A stretch of DNA of 64,000 nt from assembly GCA_017625565.1 (NCBI GenBank), contig JAGAKN010000006.1:1-64000 (forward strand), given 5' to 3'. Numbering within the stretch: the first letter of the stretch is position 1; each line of letters opens with the position of its first letter. Made by a program: the position numbers and the translations under genes. Origin of the DNA: Clostridia bacterium. GTDB taxonomy: Bacteria; Bacillota; Clostridia; Christensenellales; Borkfalkiaceae. The notes below the pieces were generated by a model. It was not told the origin of the DNA and searched no databases. It saw nothing but the letters and a program-made list of their open reading frames with translations. Positions 16,744 to 25,944 of this stretch are shown one piece after another.

Positions 16744-17548
16744 GCTTTTATGTGTCACGATGCATCAAAATGATTTTTCAAAGATTGCAGAAATGAATAT
16801 TCATTCAAACGTTATATTCGCCAATCAATGTAATCGTACGGCATACGATGAAATGGAATTTGAAGGACATATAGCGAAGATGATTTCGACACAAACAAAA
16901 GGTGTTGGGAAGAATAGGAATATAGCCTTGTTATATGCAAGTGCTGAATTTTGTTTGTTTGCCGATGATGACGTGCAATATGTGGACGATTTAGAAAACA
17001 TTGTCACAAAAGAATTTGAGTTGCACCCCAATGCCGATATAATGATTTTTCATGTGGATACAGACGATCCTGTACGCAAGCAAAAAAAATATAGCAAAAC
17101 AAGAAAATGTAAATTATTTGAAAGGATGCCTTGGGGCGCCGTTCGAATTGCAGTGCGATTGTCTTCAGTTCGTAAGGCAAACGTCTGGTTTACGGACTTG
17201 TTTGGCGGAGGATGTATTTTTCCTTCCGGTGAAGATAGTTTGTGGTTGTTGGACGTTAAAAAGAAAGGCTTAAAGTTTTACGTTTCCAATAAAACCATAG
17301 GGGCGGTTTCTGTTGCGGAGTCTACGTGGTTTACAGGGTTTGACGAAAGATATTTTTTCGGGAAAGGTGCTTATTACCAAGCTGCGCATAAAAAGACGTT
17401 TTTGTTATGGAGCTTATATTTTGCTTTTAGAACAAGGAAACGGACGAAATTAACGTTTAAAGAACGAATTCGGTGGATGAGAAAAGGGCGTATTGGCTAT
17501 AAGAAAATGCTATCTTTTGAAGACTATCAAAAAGCATACGACGCATAA
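16730..17548 (+). CDS. Family 2 type glycosyltransferase
   Basis: A 272-residue protein with GT-A features: TKGVGKNRNIALLYASAE before the acidic motif FADDDVQYVDD, and FGGGCIFPSGEDSLWL, where the catalytic Asp of this subgroup is usual. The C-terminal third is rich in Lys/Arg and aromatic residues. It starts 14 bp inside licD and presumably acts in the same pathway. Donor and acceptor are unknown. Confidence 0.8.
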   Translation: MKKFELLCVTMHQNDFSKIAEMNIHSNVIFANQCNRTAYDEMEFEGHIAKMISTQTKGVGKNRNIALLYASAEFCLFADDDVQYVDDLENIVTKEFELHPNADIMIFHVDTDDPVRKQKKYSKTRKCKLFERMPWGAVRIAVRLSSVRKANVWFTDLFGGGCIFPSGEDSLWLLDVKKKGLKFYVSNKTIGAVSVAESTWFTGFDERYFFGKGAYYQAAHKKTFLLWSLYFAFRTRKRTKLTFKERIRWMRKGRIGYKKMLSFEDYQKAYDA

Positions 17549-17579
17549 TCACAGAAAGCTTCTAAACAGGAGAGAAGAG

Positions 17580-18659
17580 ATGAAATGTTCCATTATAACC
17601 ATACATCATATCCACAATTTCGGGTCGGTTTTTCAAGCCTATTCCCTTTATCATTTTCTTAAAAAAAACGGGTATGATGCGGAGTTGATAGATTATAGAC
17701 CGGCTTATTTCGACGCGGGAAAAAATAAGGTAAAAACCTTGTTAGGAAAAATACTCCATCTAAAATCTTACTATAGTAGAAAAAAGAAGTTTGAAAACTT
17801 TATTAAGACGTATGATCAACTGTCGGACGCTACCTATAAGAGCTTAAAAGGATTAGAAAAAGCGTATTATAATAAAAATCAGATATTTATTGTCGGTGGC
17901 GATCAGTTATGGAATAATTATCATATTTGCGGAAAAGACGATGCGTACAAGCTCAACTTTGTACATAATGGAATGAAAATTTCTTATGGCACGAGTATGG
18001 GGCGCGACGATTTTACGGAAGAAGAGTTGCAGGAAATAGCATATAAAACGAAAGACTTTAAAAGTATTATGCTGAGGGAAAAAATCACGGTGCCTATGTT
18101 GGAAAAGTACTCTAAAGTGCCAGTTTCTCACGTGATTGATCCGGTTGGTCTTTTAGACGTGGAAGAGTTTAAACGGATAGCCAAAAAGCCTATGATCGAT
18201 AAACCTTATGCGGTAATGTATTTAGCCGATTCAAGTGAAATTCTTGACGGAGCTATTGATATATTATCTAAAAAATTGGGGCTTAAAATTGTACATATAT
18301 GCGGATTTAAGAAAAAATGTTATTGTGATAAATTTGAAAAAGGATTAGGGCCTGAAGAAATTTTGGGATATATCCTTCATGCAGACTTTGTACTTTCGGC
18401 ATCCTTCCATGCTACTATGTTTTCGTTGTTATTTAATAAACAATTCGCGACGTTGTTGCCAGGGACTAAAACCAACGCCCGCATTGAAGATATATTAAAA
18501 TTCGTTGGATTTGAAAATCGAATTATACGTTCGGTTGACGAGTTAGGACAAATAGAATTGCCCGTTGAATATGACAAGGTAAACGGGATTATGGAAGAGT
18601 TTAAAAGAAATTCCGCCAAAGCGCTTCTCGAAATTTTAGAAGCAAATTGTAAAAGGTAG
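17580..18659 (+). CDS. Polysaccharide pyruvyl transferase family protein
   Basis: A 359-residue protein of the CsaB/WcaK-type family, which ketalises sugars with pyruvate from PEP or transfers related groups. Visible are HNFGSVFQAYSLYHFL at the N-terminus, GGDQLWNN, SYGTSMGRDDF and the C-terminal SASFHATMFSLLFNKQF, all typical. The ATG at 17580 follows AGGAGAGAAG; an upstream in-frame ATG would overlap the preceding gene by 56 bp. Family members often sit next to FrhB-like iron-sulfur proteins in glycan clusters, as here (19892). Confidence 0.88.
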   Translation: MKCSIITIHHIHNFGSVFQAYSLYHFLKKNGYDAELIDYRPAYFDAGKNKVKTLLGKILHLKSYYSRKKKFENFIKTYDQLSDATYKSLKGLEKAYYNKNQIFIVGGDQLWNNYHICGKDDAYKLNFVHNGMKISYGTSMGRDDFTEEELQEIAYKTKDFKSIMLREKITVPMLEKYSKVPVSHVIDPVGLLDVEEFKRIAKKPMIDKPYAVMYLADSSEILDGAIDILSKKLGLKIVHICGFKKKCYCDKFEKGLGPEEILGYILHADFVLSASFHATMFSLLFNKQFATLLPGTKTNARIEDILKFVGFENRIIRSVDELGQIELPVEYDKVNGIMEEFKRNSAKALLEILEANCKR

Positions 18660-18668
18660 GAAAATACT

Positions 18669-19895
18669 ATGGATATTATATATTTGTCGAGTAGTTGTTC
18701 CGATAGGAAATTTAATGAATTACGAGAAAAAGGGATAACACGTAAGCTGCCGCAAGCACAAAAATATCACAGTTTGTTGATGCAAGGCTTAGCCGAAACT
18801 ATTGACGGAAAATTGATTTCCATATCAGCTTTTCCGGTGAATAGACAATGGACCAAACAGGTAAAATTTAAGAAAGAAGAAGAAACTGTAGGAAAAGTCC
18901 ATTATATCTATGGCGCGTTCATTAATCTAAATGGACTTCGTCAGATTACAAGAAAATCCGCGGCGAAAAAAGAAATAAAAAAAATTTATTCTAAAAACCA
19001 TGATTGTGTTATCGTATGCGACGTTTTAAATCAAGCGATTGCCAATGCAGGGCGTGCAATGGGGAAAAAATACGGAATACCCGTGGTTGGAATTGTCACA
19101 GACGTTCCGGGACATGCATCAGGCGCAAGACGAAAAACTCTTTCGTTTATCAATCGATTGATATCCAAATATGGTGAGAAGAAAGCCAAAGCAAATATCG
19201 GTAAATATGATGCGTATTTGTTTTTAACAGAGCCCATGAATGGGGTGGTAAATGTAAATAACAAGCCATATATAGTGATCGAGGGGCATTGCGATAGCAA
19301 AATGGCTACCGTGGAAAATTCTATCGAGGATAAGTCATCGCCTAAGGTTATGATGTATGCTGGTGGAATTCATAAAGAATTTGGGATTGAAAGATTAGTA
19401 AAAGCCTTTCTTAAGGCGGATCTGCATGATTGGGAGTTGCATATTTACGGGGACGGAAATTATCAAAATGACTTGAAACAGGTTGTTTCTGTAAATTCTA
19501 ACGTTAAATATTTTGGAGTGCAACCGAATAGTTTGATTGTGGAGAAACAATTACAAGCAACACTACTTGTTAATCCTCGGCTTACAGATGCGGAATATGT
19601 AAAATACTCATTTCCATCTAAAACGATGGAATGCATGGTATCGGGAACGCCATTGTTGACAACAAAGCTTCCGGGTATGCCGAAAGAATACTACGATTAT
19701 GTATATTTGTTCGAAGATGAAAGCGAAGAAGGGATGTGTGAAACGTTGAAGGCAATTTCCCAAAGGACCTTAACCGAGCAACATGATTTTGGGAAGAAAG
19801 CTAAAGAATTTGTTTTAACAGAAAAATCTAATATACAACAAGCTCGTAAGTTGATTGAATTTATTTCAAGATTGGATAAAAAAAGGGAAATATGA
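18669..19895 (+). CDS. Family 4 type glycosyltransferase
   Basis: A 408-residue GT-B protein. The C-terminal nucleotide-sugar half is clear: MMYAGGIHKEFGIERLVKAF, LHIYGDGNY, and LVNPRLTDAEYVKYSFPSKTMECMVSGTPLLTT, which contains the Glu of the retaining GT4 signature. The N-terminal acceptor half is more divergent. It lies 9 bp after the pyruvyl-transferase gene and overlaps the FrhB-like gene by 4 bp. Confidence 0.85.
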   Translation: MDIIYLSSSCSDRKFNELREKGITRKLPQAQKYHSLLMQGLAETIDGKLISISAFPVNRQWTKQVKFKKEEETVGKVHYIYGAFINLNGLRQITRKSAAKKEIKKIYSKNHDCVIVCDVLNQAIANAGRAMGKKYGIPVVGIVTDVPGHASGARRKTLSFINRLISKYGEKKAKANIGKYDAYLFLTEPMNGVVNVNNKPYIVIEGHCDSKMATVENSIEDKSSPKVMMYAGGIHKEFGIERLVKAFLKADLHDWELHIYGDGNYQNDLKQVVSVNSNVKYFGVQPNSLIVEKQLQATLLVNPRLTDAEYVKYSFPSKTMECMVSGTPLLTTKLPGMPKEYYDYVYLFEDESEEGMCETLKAISQRTLTEQHDFGKKAKEFVLTEKSNIQQARKLIEFISRLDKKREI

Positions 19896-21100
19896 AAAAA
19901 GACAGTATTTTATCGATCAATAAAATGCATTGTACCGGATGTGGCGCTTGTGCTAAAAAATGTCCAAAGAAATGCATATCTATGAAACCTGATAAAGAAG
20001 GTTTTTTAGTGCCTAGCATTGATGCGGATCAGTGTATAAACTGTGGGATTTGTATGCAAACATGCCCCGTAGCGCTTCAAGAGGACAAGCTTTTTTATTT
20101 TGACAAGCGAGAATATTTTTGTTCTATCATAGGCGATAAAGAAATATTAATAAAAAGCTCTTCAGGAGGGATGTTTGGCCTTTTAGCTGATCATTTTATT
20201 AAAAACGGGGGCTATGTATGTGGTTGTGTTTATAACGAAAAGGTAGAAGCGACGCATATTTTAACCAATAAAAAAGAAGATATAGCGCGTATGTATGGTT
20301 CTAAATACGTTCAAAGCAGAGCTTATGAATGTTTCGAGCCTATAAAAACGTTGATGCGTGAAGGAAGCAAAGTGCTTTTTGTAGGTACGGCATGTCAAAT
20401 TGCCGGTTTACGCAACTACTTAGGGAAAGAGTATCAAGAATTGTTTTGTGTTGAGATACTGTGTCATGGCGTTCCTAGTCCCAAACTTTTTTCCGATTAC
20501 GTGGAGTATCTTGAAAAAAAACTTGGCGGAAAAATTTTAGACGTGCAATTTAGAAACAAAGAGAAACGGGGATGGGGGTCAGAGCATCGCACTTGTGTGA
20601 TCTATGAAAAGAAAGGAAAGATTAAGACATATCGACCTGTTTTGCCGGCATATTTTAGCGCATTTTTCTATGGAATGAATTTACGGGAGTCGTGTTATAA
20701 CTGTCGCTTTGCGAGATTGGAGAGAGTTGCCGATCTTACGATAGGAGATTTTTGGGGGGCTTGGGCAAAGTATCAGAAACGTTTTGAAGAAGGGATATCG
20801 GTAGTAGGGATCAATTCGCCCAAAGGACGCGATATTTTGAACAGCATAAAGGATAAATTTGCATTTTACGATCTTCTTACGGAAGCTGAGGCAATAAAAT
20901 CTAATGATAATTTTGAGCACCCCGTTAAACGACCGCTAGAAAGAAGTAGTTTTTATGAATATACAACCAAAAAGGGATATAAGGGCTTATGGAAAAAAGC
21001 TTATTTTACGCATACCTATCGAAAAAAGACGTTAGCTTCTATTTACGGTGTATTGGTTCCTGCAAAAATAAGATTTGCTTTACATAGGAAGAAGAAATAA
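19892..21100 (+). CDS. FrhB/FdhB-like protein with two 4Fe-4S clusters
   Basis: A 402-residue protein. The N-terminus has two ferredoxin motifs (CTGCGACAKKCPKKC and CINCGICMQTCP), followed by the F420-hydrogenase beta-subunit-like domain (SSGGMFGLLADHF, YGSKYVQS, FVGTACQIAGLRNYL, CHGVPSP, and a later FWGAW). Homologues are often embedded in polysaccharide clusters next to pyruvyl-transferase genes, where they are thought to act as flavin/Fe-S oxidoreductases on the glycan or its precursor. The true substrate is not known. Confidence 0.88.
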   Translation: MKKDSILSINKMHCTGCGACAKKCPKKCISMKPDKEGFLVPSIDADQCINCGICMQTCPVALQEDKLFYFDKREYFCSIIGDKEILIKSSSGGMFGLLADHFIKNGGYVCGCVYNEKVEATHILTNKKEDIARMYGSKYVQSRAYECFEPIKTLMREGSKVLFVGTACQIAGLRNYLGKEYQELFCVEILCHGVPSPKLFSDYVEYLEKKLGGKILDVQFRNKEKRGWGSEHRTCVIYEKKGKIKTYRPVLPAYFSAFFYGMNLRESCYNCRFARLERVADLTIGDFWGAWAKYQKRFEEGISVVGINSPKGRDILNSIKDKFAFYDLLTEAEAIKSNDNFEHPVKRPLERSSFYEYTTKKGYKGLWKKAYFTHTYRKKTLASIYGVLVPAKIRFALHRKKK

Positions 21101-21154
21101 GAATTCGAATATTAGTCTTTAAATACGTTTTAATTTTATTGAGGAGGAACTCTT

Positions 21155-21710
21155 TTGGAAACAAATAACAAACCTTCCGTTTTAAATTCGGAGGAACGAT
21201 TATTTATTAGCATGCGTTTTTTTAGGCGCGTTAAATTTGATTAACCGATATTATTATTGCATATATCTTGCTACGTTCTTTTTCTTGCTTACCCCAAATA
21301 GAAGAGTGCATGTAAATTCTACTTTTTTAGTGTTGGTATTCTTTTCGATGTCGTTGCTCTTTTTTACTCCGTCGGCGCAAGATAGATTGCTGGATATGCT
21401 CAAGTTGTTTACATACCCATTATGCTATTTGATGGGTACAGGTATATTTATTAAGAAAAACAATAGTTCTATAAATTTGAAAAAAGAAGAAAAAAACACC
21501 TCGACCATTATATACGCACTTTCGGCGGGGGTTATGGTGCATTTCTTGTTAAACATGATCACAAATTGGGGGCTTAACAATCGACATGTAATCGATTTTT
21601 GGACGAAAGAAGAAATGAGCGCCACCGGACAAGCCGTTTTGGCATGTCTTATGGTCGGTGGGCCCATAGCTTTCTTGTTTTCACACGTAAGCAGGAACGT
21701 TTGTTGTTGA
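21155..21710 (+). pseudogene. Decayed Wzy-like polymerase gene, N-terminal part
   Basis: A TTG start (21155) behind a strong GAGGAGG site opens a frame that stops after 29 codons (21242). A second frame takes over after a T7 run (21217-21223) and reads through LGALNLINRYYYCIYLATFFFLLTPN and several more membrane-like stretches to 21710, with typical O-antigen polymerase composition. The product would be less than half the normal length. The pattern fits a frameshift in the homopolymer plus loss of the 3' part. An intact Wzy-type gene follows directly, so this one looks replaced. Confidence 0.7.
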
Positions 21711-21782
21711 AAATAAGAACAATATTGTACAGTCCCCAAAAATAATAAGATTTTTAGAAAAAAGCAGGTGGTGAAATTGTAT

Positions 21783-23033
21783 ATGGACAATACAACAGGA
21801 AAAACAATAGATAAAATTGTAGTTGTTATGTATTTTGGTTTATTATTAATAGATGTGGCGAATCAGTTGTTGCTGAAAATAGGTAGAGGTTTTTTGGTTT
21901 TACTTGTGCAGTATCTCCTGTGCGCCTATTTTATGTTTTTTTATGGTAAAAAGCCTTTTCGGAGAGTAAAGGTACATTCGTTTTTAATATTTTTAAGCTT
22001 TTATATTATTGAATACCAAATATTCCTTACCACTAATCTAAGTTATAACAGTTTTGGAGTATCCTTTAAAATAGAAGTTTTTCAGATAGTTTCATTATTA
22101 CCGATTGTATTAAGTGCCATTGCTATTTTAGAAAAATCAGATGAAGATATGATTAATTGGATGCAGAAAATTTTGATAATCTTACTAGTATGTATCGGTA
22201 TAAGTTCAATATTTATATTGTCTAAAGATTCAGATGCGGCAAAACTAACTGCGACGGGCTTAAGTAATAATTATTGGTTTTTGATTGAGTATTCAACAGT
22301 ATATGGATTGGCGGTAGCGTTTCCTTGTTTATTAGTTTGGGTAAAAAAATCCAAGAGAAAAACAAGAAAAATTGTTTTTATATGTTTGATGGCACTTTGT
22401 TTATTTATGGCCTCATTTTTAATCGCACTTATTGCAATAATATTAGGTATTATTAGTTATATATTTTTAAATTTTAAAGATAAATTGATTCGGTATGGAC
22501 TTCTATTTATATTTGTTGGGATATTAGTATATATCTTTGTTTCCGGTAAACTAGAAAACTTTCTATTGCAGTTAGCCTCTATGATTCCGGTAGAGAATAT
22601 TAGTTTGCGATTAGAGGAATTAGTTGAATTTTTTCAAACGGGAGATACAGAGGGTGGGTCTGTGAGCCGTTTGCAAATGTATTCTAATTCAATTAAAGGC
22701 TGGTTAAGACATCCGATATTTGGGAATATCTTGTTTAATAATGATGTTATATTGTCAGGACATTCTACCAATTTAGATCTTTTAAATGCTTGCGGAATAA
22801 TTCTTTTTGTTCCATATATAATGTTCGTCATAAATATTTTTAGGTTTAATAGATACAAAGAAACGAAAAAGAAATCTGCGGTAATTGCCTCGTTTATTTC
22901 CTTTCTTTTTATTTCTACGTGTAATCCTGTCTTTAGTTCACCTGCGATTTTTGTTTTTTATATTTTAGGACCGACTATATTTATAGGCAAAACGAATCTA
23001 AAGGAGAGAAAGATATGCGAACCATTGAAATAA
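21783..23033 (+). CDS. wzy: O-antigen polymerase/ligase-like membrane protein (Wzy)
   Basis: About 416 residues with roughly ten membrane helices. A large extracytoplasmic loop (about 268-325) contains GGSVSRLQMYSNSIKGW, HPIFGN and GHSTNLDLLNACG, the pattern of Wzy/WaaL proteins. It would polymerise lipid-linked repeats. The ATG at 21783 has AGGTGG 11 bp upstream; GTG codons at 21768 and 21771 overlap that site. The gene is more A+T-rich than its neighbours, which suggests separate acquisition. Its 3' end overlaps the start of a decayed glycosyltransferase gene. Confidence 0.85.
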   Translation: MDNTTGKTIDKIVVVMYFGLLLIDVANQLLLKIGRGFLVLLVQYLLCAYFMFFYGKKPFRRVKVHSFLIFLSFYIIEYQIFLTTNLSYNSFGVSFKIEVFQIVSLLPIVLSAIAILEKSDEDMINWMQKILIILLVCIGISSIFILSKDSDAAKLTATGLSNNYWFLIEYSTVYGLAVAFPCLLVWVKKSKRKTRKIVFICLMALCLFMASFLIALIAIILGIISYIFLNFKDKLIRYGLLFIFVGILVYIFVSGKLENFLLQLASMIPVENISLRLEELVEFFQTGDTEGGSVSRLQMYSNSIKGWLRHPIFGNILFNNDVILSGHSTNLDLLNACGIILFVPYIMFVINIFRFNRYKETKKKSAVIASFISFLFISTCNPVFSSPAIFVFYILGPTIFIGKTNLKERKICEPLK

Positions 23034-23301
23034 ATATGTATTTGAATGGTGCACGGGAAAAATAACGTTCCAAATAGCTAAAAGGGCAAGGGAAGCTAGA
23101 AATATCGGTTATACTTATTTACCGATCCCAAGTTATTAATAGGCTGTATTTATTTTATTTGTAATTTACAATTTTGGTTAGAGCCTATTCTAAGAGGGGT
23201 TCCGTGGTTTTTCGCTTCCTACTGCTTTATTGACGGCGCTGTATCGCATTTACTTAGTCAAGAAAAAAGATGCTCAAGGAAAATCAAGCGTTCGTAATTG
23301 A
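23015..23301 (+). pseudogene. Decayed family 4 glycosyltransferase remnant
   Basis: An AAGGAG site (23001) leads to ATG 23015 and MRTIEINMYLNG. The frame then breaks, and after a one-base loss the next frame reads TGKITFQIAKRAREARNIGY and stops at 23137. Joined, this matches the opening of the intact glycosyltransferase just downstream (MNMIPYGSTGKIMLQLATLA). A second coding-like scrap (LPTALLTALYRIYLVKKKD) ends at 23299 in another frame and is not identified. No promoter or RNA was seen up to 23354. Confidence 0.75.
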
Positions 23302-23354
23302 ATGTTGGACAACGTACTCAACGGTGTACGATATTATGAAGTAGGAGTTTTTAT

Positions 23355-24560
23355 ATGCGCGTAGCAATGATGAATATGATTCCTTATGGGAGCACGGGTA
23401 AAATTATGTTGCAACTTGCCACTTTGGCGAGGAATAGCGGTGGAGAGGTAAAAACCTATTCCACAATACCTTATGATAGAAGAGATAAACATGTTGTATT
23501 GGATTTAGAAAATCATTATCAATGGGGAAGTATTGCAGAAAATAAACGACACTATTATTTGGGTAGTCTTTTGGATAGAAATGGTTGTTTTTCACGCGTA
23601 GGGACTAAGCAGTTAATAAAAAATCTGAAAGAGTTTTCCCCTAACGTTGTTCACCTGCATAATCTGCATAAGTATTGCATTAATCTTCCAATGCTATTTC
23701 AATACTTAAAAGAAAGTAAAGTAAAAGTGGTTTGGACGTTGCACGATTGTTGGACGTTTACGGGGCATTGTCCACATTTTGATATGATTGGCTGTGAAAA
23801 ATGGAAAACGGGATGTTATCAATGCTCGCAATACAAAGCATATCCTAAAAGTTATATAGACCGTTCTAAATCCATGTATCAGAAGAAAAAGAAGTGGTTT
23901 ACAGGCATACAGGATATGACTTTGGTCACGCCGTCTCAATGGCTTGCCGATTTAGTCAAACAATCTTTCTTGAAAGACTATCCTATTAAAGTAATCCATA
24001 ACGGAATTGATTTGTCCATTTTTAAACCAACAAAGAGTGGCTTTAGGGAAAAATACAACTTACAAGATAAGTTTATTTTATTAGGCGTTTCATTCGGTTG
24101 GGGAAAAAGAAAAGGGCTGGACGTATTTATTGAACTGTCTAAACGTTTGCCCAGCGATTACCAAATAGTGCTCATTGGGACGGACGATATTATCGATAAG
24201 CAATTACCAAGCAATATCATTTCCATTCATCGAACAAATAATCAGATAGAGCTTGCTGAGATATATTCTGTAGCAGATTTGTTTGTAAATCCGACAAGGG
24301 AAGATAGTTATCCTACGGTTAATATGGAAGCGCTCGCTTGCGGAACGCCTGTAATTACTTTTAAAACAGGGGGAAGCCCTGAGATTTTGGATGAAGCTTG
24401 TGGCGTAGTTGTGGAGAAAGATAATATCGACGCATTACAAGGTGAAATACTGCGGATTCGGGAAGAAAAACCTTATTCGCAAGAAGCGTGTTTAAACAGA
24501 GCGAAGCAATTTGATGAAAAAGAAAAGTTTTTAAAATATATCGATTTATATAAAGGATAA
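23355..24560 (+). CDS. Family 4 glycosyltransferase
   Basis: A 401-residue GT-B enzyme. The N-terminal GSTGKIMLQLA glycine loop, HLHNLHKYCINLP, TLHDCWTFTGHC and the cysteine-bearing GCEKWKTGCYQC are typical of WcaI/WcaL-like enzymes. The C-terminal half has VFIELSKRLP, ADLFVNPTREDSYPTVNMEALACGTPVITF and SPEILDEACG, the retaining GT4 donor site with Glu-x7-Glu. It is the intact relative of the remnant at 23015. Confidence 0.9.
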   Translation: MRVAMMNMIPYGSTGKIMLQLATLARNSGGEVKTYSTIPYDRRDKHVVLDLENHYQWGSIAENKRHYYLGSLLDRNGCFSRVGTKQLIKNLKEFSPNVVHLHNLHKYCINLPMLFQYLKESKVKVVWTLHDCWTFTGHCPHFDMIGCEKWKTGCYQCSQYKAYPKSYIDRSKSMYQKKKKWFTGIQDMTLVTPSQWLADLVKQSFLKDYPIKVIHNGIDLSIFKPTKSGFREKYNLQDKFILLGVSFGWGKRKGLDVFIELSKRLPSDYQIVLIGTDDIIDKQLPSNIISIHRTNNQIELAEIYSVADLFVNPTREDSYPTVNMEALACGTPVITFKTGGSPEILDEACGVVVEKDNIDALQGEILRIREEKPYSQEACLNRAKQFDEKEKFLKYIDLYKG

Positions 24561-24563
24561 AAC

Positions 24564-25721
24564 ATGAAATTTGTATTTATTTCGAATTTTTTTAATCATC
24601 ATCAAAAACCTTTTTCGGATGCAATGTACAAACGGATAGGGAATAATTATTGTTTCATTGAAACAGCAAAGATAAGAGAAGAACGATTAAAAATGGGTTG
24701 GGGAGAGGATATAAAACCTTCCTATGTAAAGCAAAACTATCTTGACGAACGCAGTAGAGCTGAATGTCAAAAACTGATTGACGAAGCGGACGTGGTTATG
24801 TATGGTTCTGCACCGTATGAGCTTTTGACAAATAGGCTTAAAATGGGGAAGTTGACGTTTAAATATTCGGAAAGACCATACAAAACAGGTTGTCCATATT
24901 ATAAATTGTTTCGCCATTTTATGATAAACTCAAAAAAATATAGACGCTATAAAAATTTATATCTGCTTTGTGCAAGCGCCTATACGTCTGCGGATTTTGC
25001 AAAAACGTTTAGCTTTGTGAATAAGGCGTATCAATGGGGGTATTTCACGGAAGTCAAATCCTATGAGGACGTGAATAAGCTTATACAGTTAAAACAACCG
25101 GCTTCTATTTTGTGGGTTGCAAGGTTTATACCTTTGAAACATCCGGAGCTTGCCGTGGACATTGCTAAGCGACTTAAAGCGGATGGCTATACCTTTAAAC
25201 TGAATATGATAGGCAACGGCGAACTTGAAAAAAACATAAAGCAACGAATTCAAGATAGCGGAGTTTCGGATTGTGTAGAAATGTTGGGGGCGATGAAACC
25301 TGAACAAGTGCGTGGATATATGGAAAAAAGTCAAATTTTCCTGTTCACGTCGGATAGAAATGAGGGTTGGGGGGCAGTGCTTAACGAGTCTATGAATTCT
25401 GCTTGCGCGGTTGTGGTTAATCACGCAATCGGCTCGGTACCATTCCTTATTAAAGACGGGGAAAACGGTATGATTTATAAAGACGGAAACGTTGACGAAT
25501 TATATGCTCACGTGAAAAAACTTCTGGATGATTCCAGTATAAGAGAGGAAATGGCGCGTCGTGCTTACGATACAATGATCTCCGAGTGGAATCCGGATAA
25601 TGCAGCAGAGAAATTGCTTTATCTTTCCAACCAAATACTTGCAGGGGTAGCGAAGCCTTTCCCGTACGTAGAAGGGGTATGTAGTAAAGCTAAAAAATTA
25701 AAGGATAATTGGAAAAAATAA
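24564..25721 (+). CDS. Family 4 glycosyltransferase
   Basis: A 385-residue GT-B protein that follows the previous gene by 3 bp. The N-terminal part begins FVFISNFFNHHQKPFSDAMY, typical of capsule GT4 enzymes. The donor half reads ILWVARFIPLKHPELAVDIAKRL, MIGNGELEKN and FLFTSDRNEGWGAVLNESMNSACAVV, with the conserved acidic residues. It probably adds one sugar of the repeat; specificity is unknown. Confidence 0.88.
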   Translation: MKFVFISNFFNHHQKPFSDAMYKRIGNNYCFIETAKIREERLKMGWGEDIKPSYVKQNYLDERSRAECQKLIDEADVVMYGSAPYELLTNRLKMGKLTFKYSERPYKTGCPYYKLFRHFMINSKKYRRYKNLYLLCASAYTSADFAKTFSFVNKAYQWGYFTEVKSYEDVNKLIQLKQPASILWVARFIPLKHPELAVDIAKRLKADGYTFKLNMIGNGELEKNIKQRIQDSGVSDCVEMLGAMKPEQVRGYMEKSQIFLFTSDRNEGWGAVLNESMNSACAVVVNHAIGSVPFLIKDGENGMIYKDGNVDELYAHVKKLLDDSSIREEMARRAYDTMISEWNPDNAAEKLLYLSNQILAGVAKPFPYVEGVCSKAKKLKDNWKK

Positions 25722-25744
25722 GACGCTTTACAAGGGGTTGAAGA

Positions 25745-25906
25745 ATGTCGTTAAAAAGGATTAAGCGAATTTTAAAGAAAATACGATATTTCAAGAAATT
25801 GATAAAAAGATATGGGGACAATTTATTGCCTGGGCACTACGTTCTTTTTCCGAGTATGCGCGCGATCGTTGCCGATAACACGTTTAGTCTTGAAAATGTA
25901 TTGTGA
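25745..25906 (+). pseudogene. 53-codon gene remnant, possibly an acyltransferase start
   Basis: A short frame MSLKRIKRILKKIRYFKKL... ending NTFSLENVL. It has an AGGGGTTGAAG ribosome-like site and a basic amphipathic start as seen in hexapeptide-repeat acetyltransferases of glycan loci, but no hexapeptide repeats follow. It fills the only larger gap between the GT4 gene and wzx. Identity is a guess; a remnant fits best. Confidence 0.4.
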
Positions 25907-25944
25907 TTTGATTTATGGTCAAATTCTAAATAAAGAGTAAGGAA

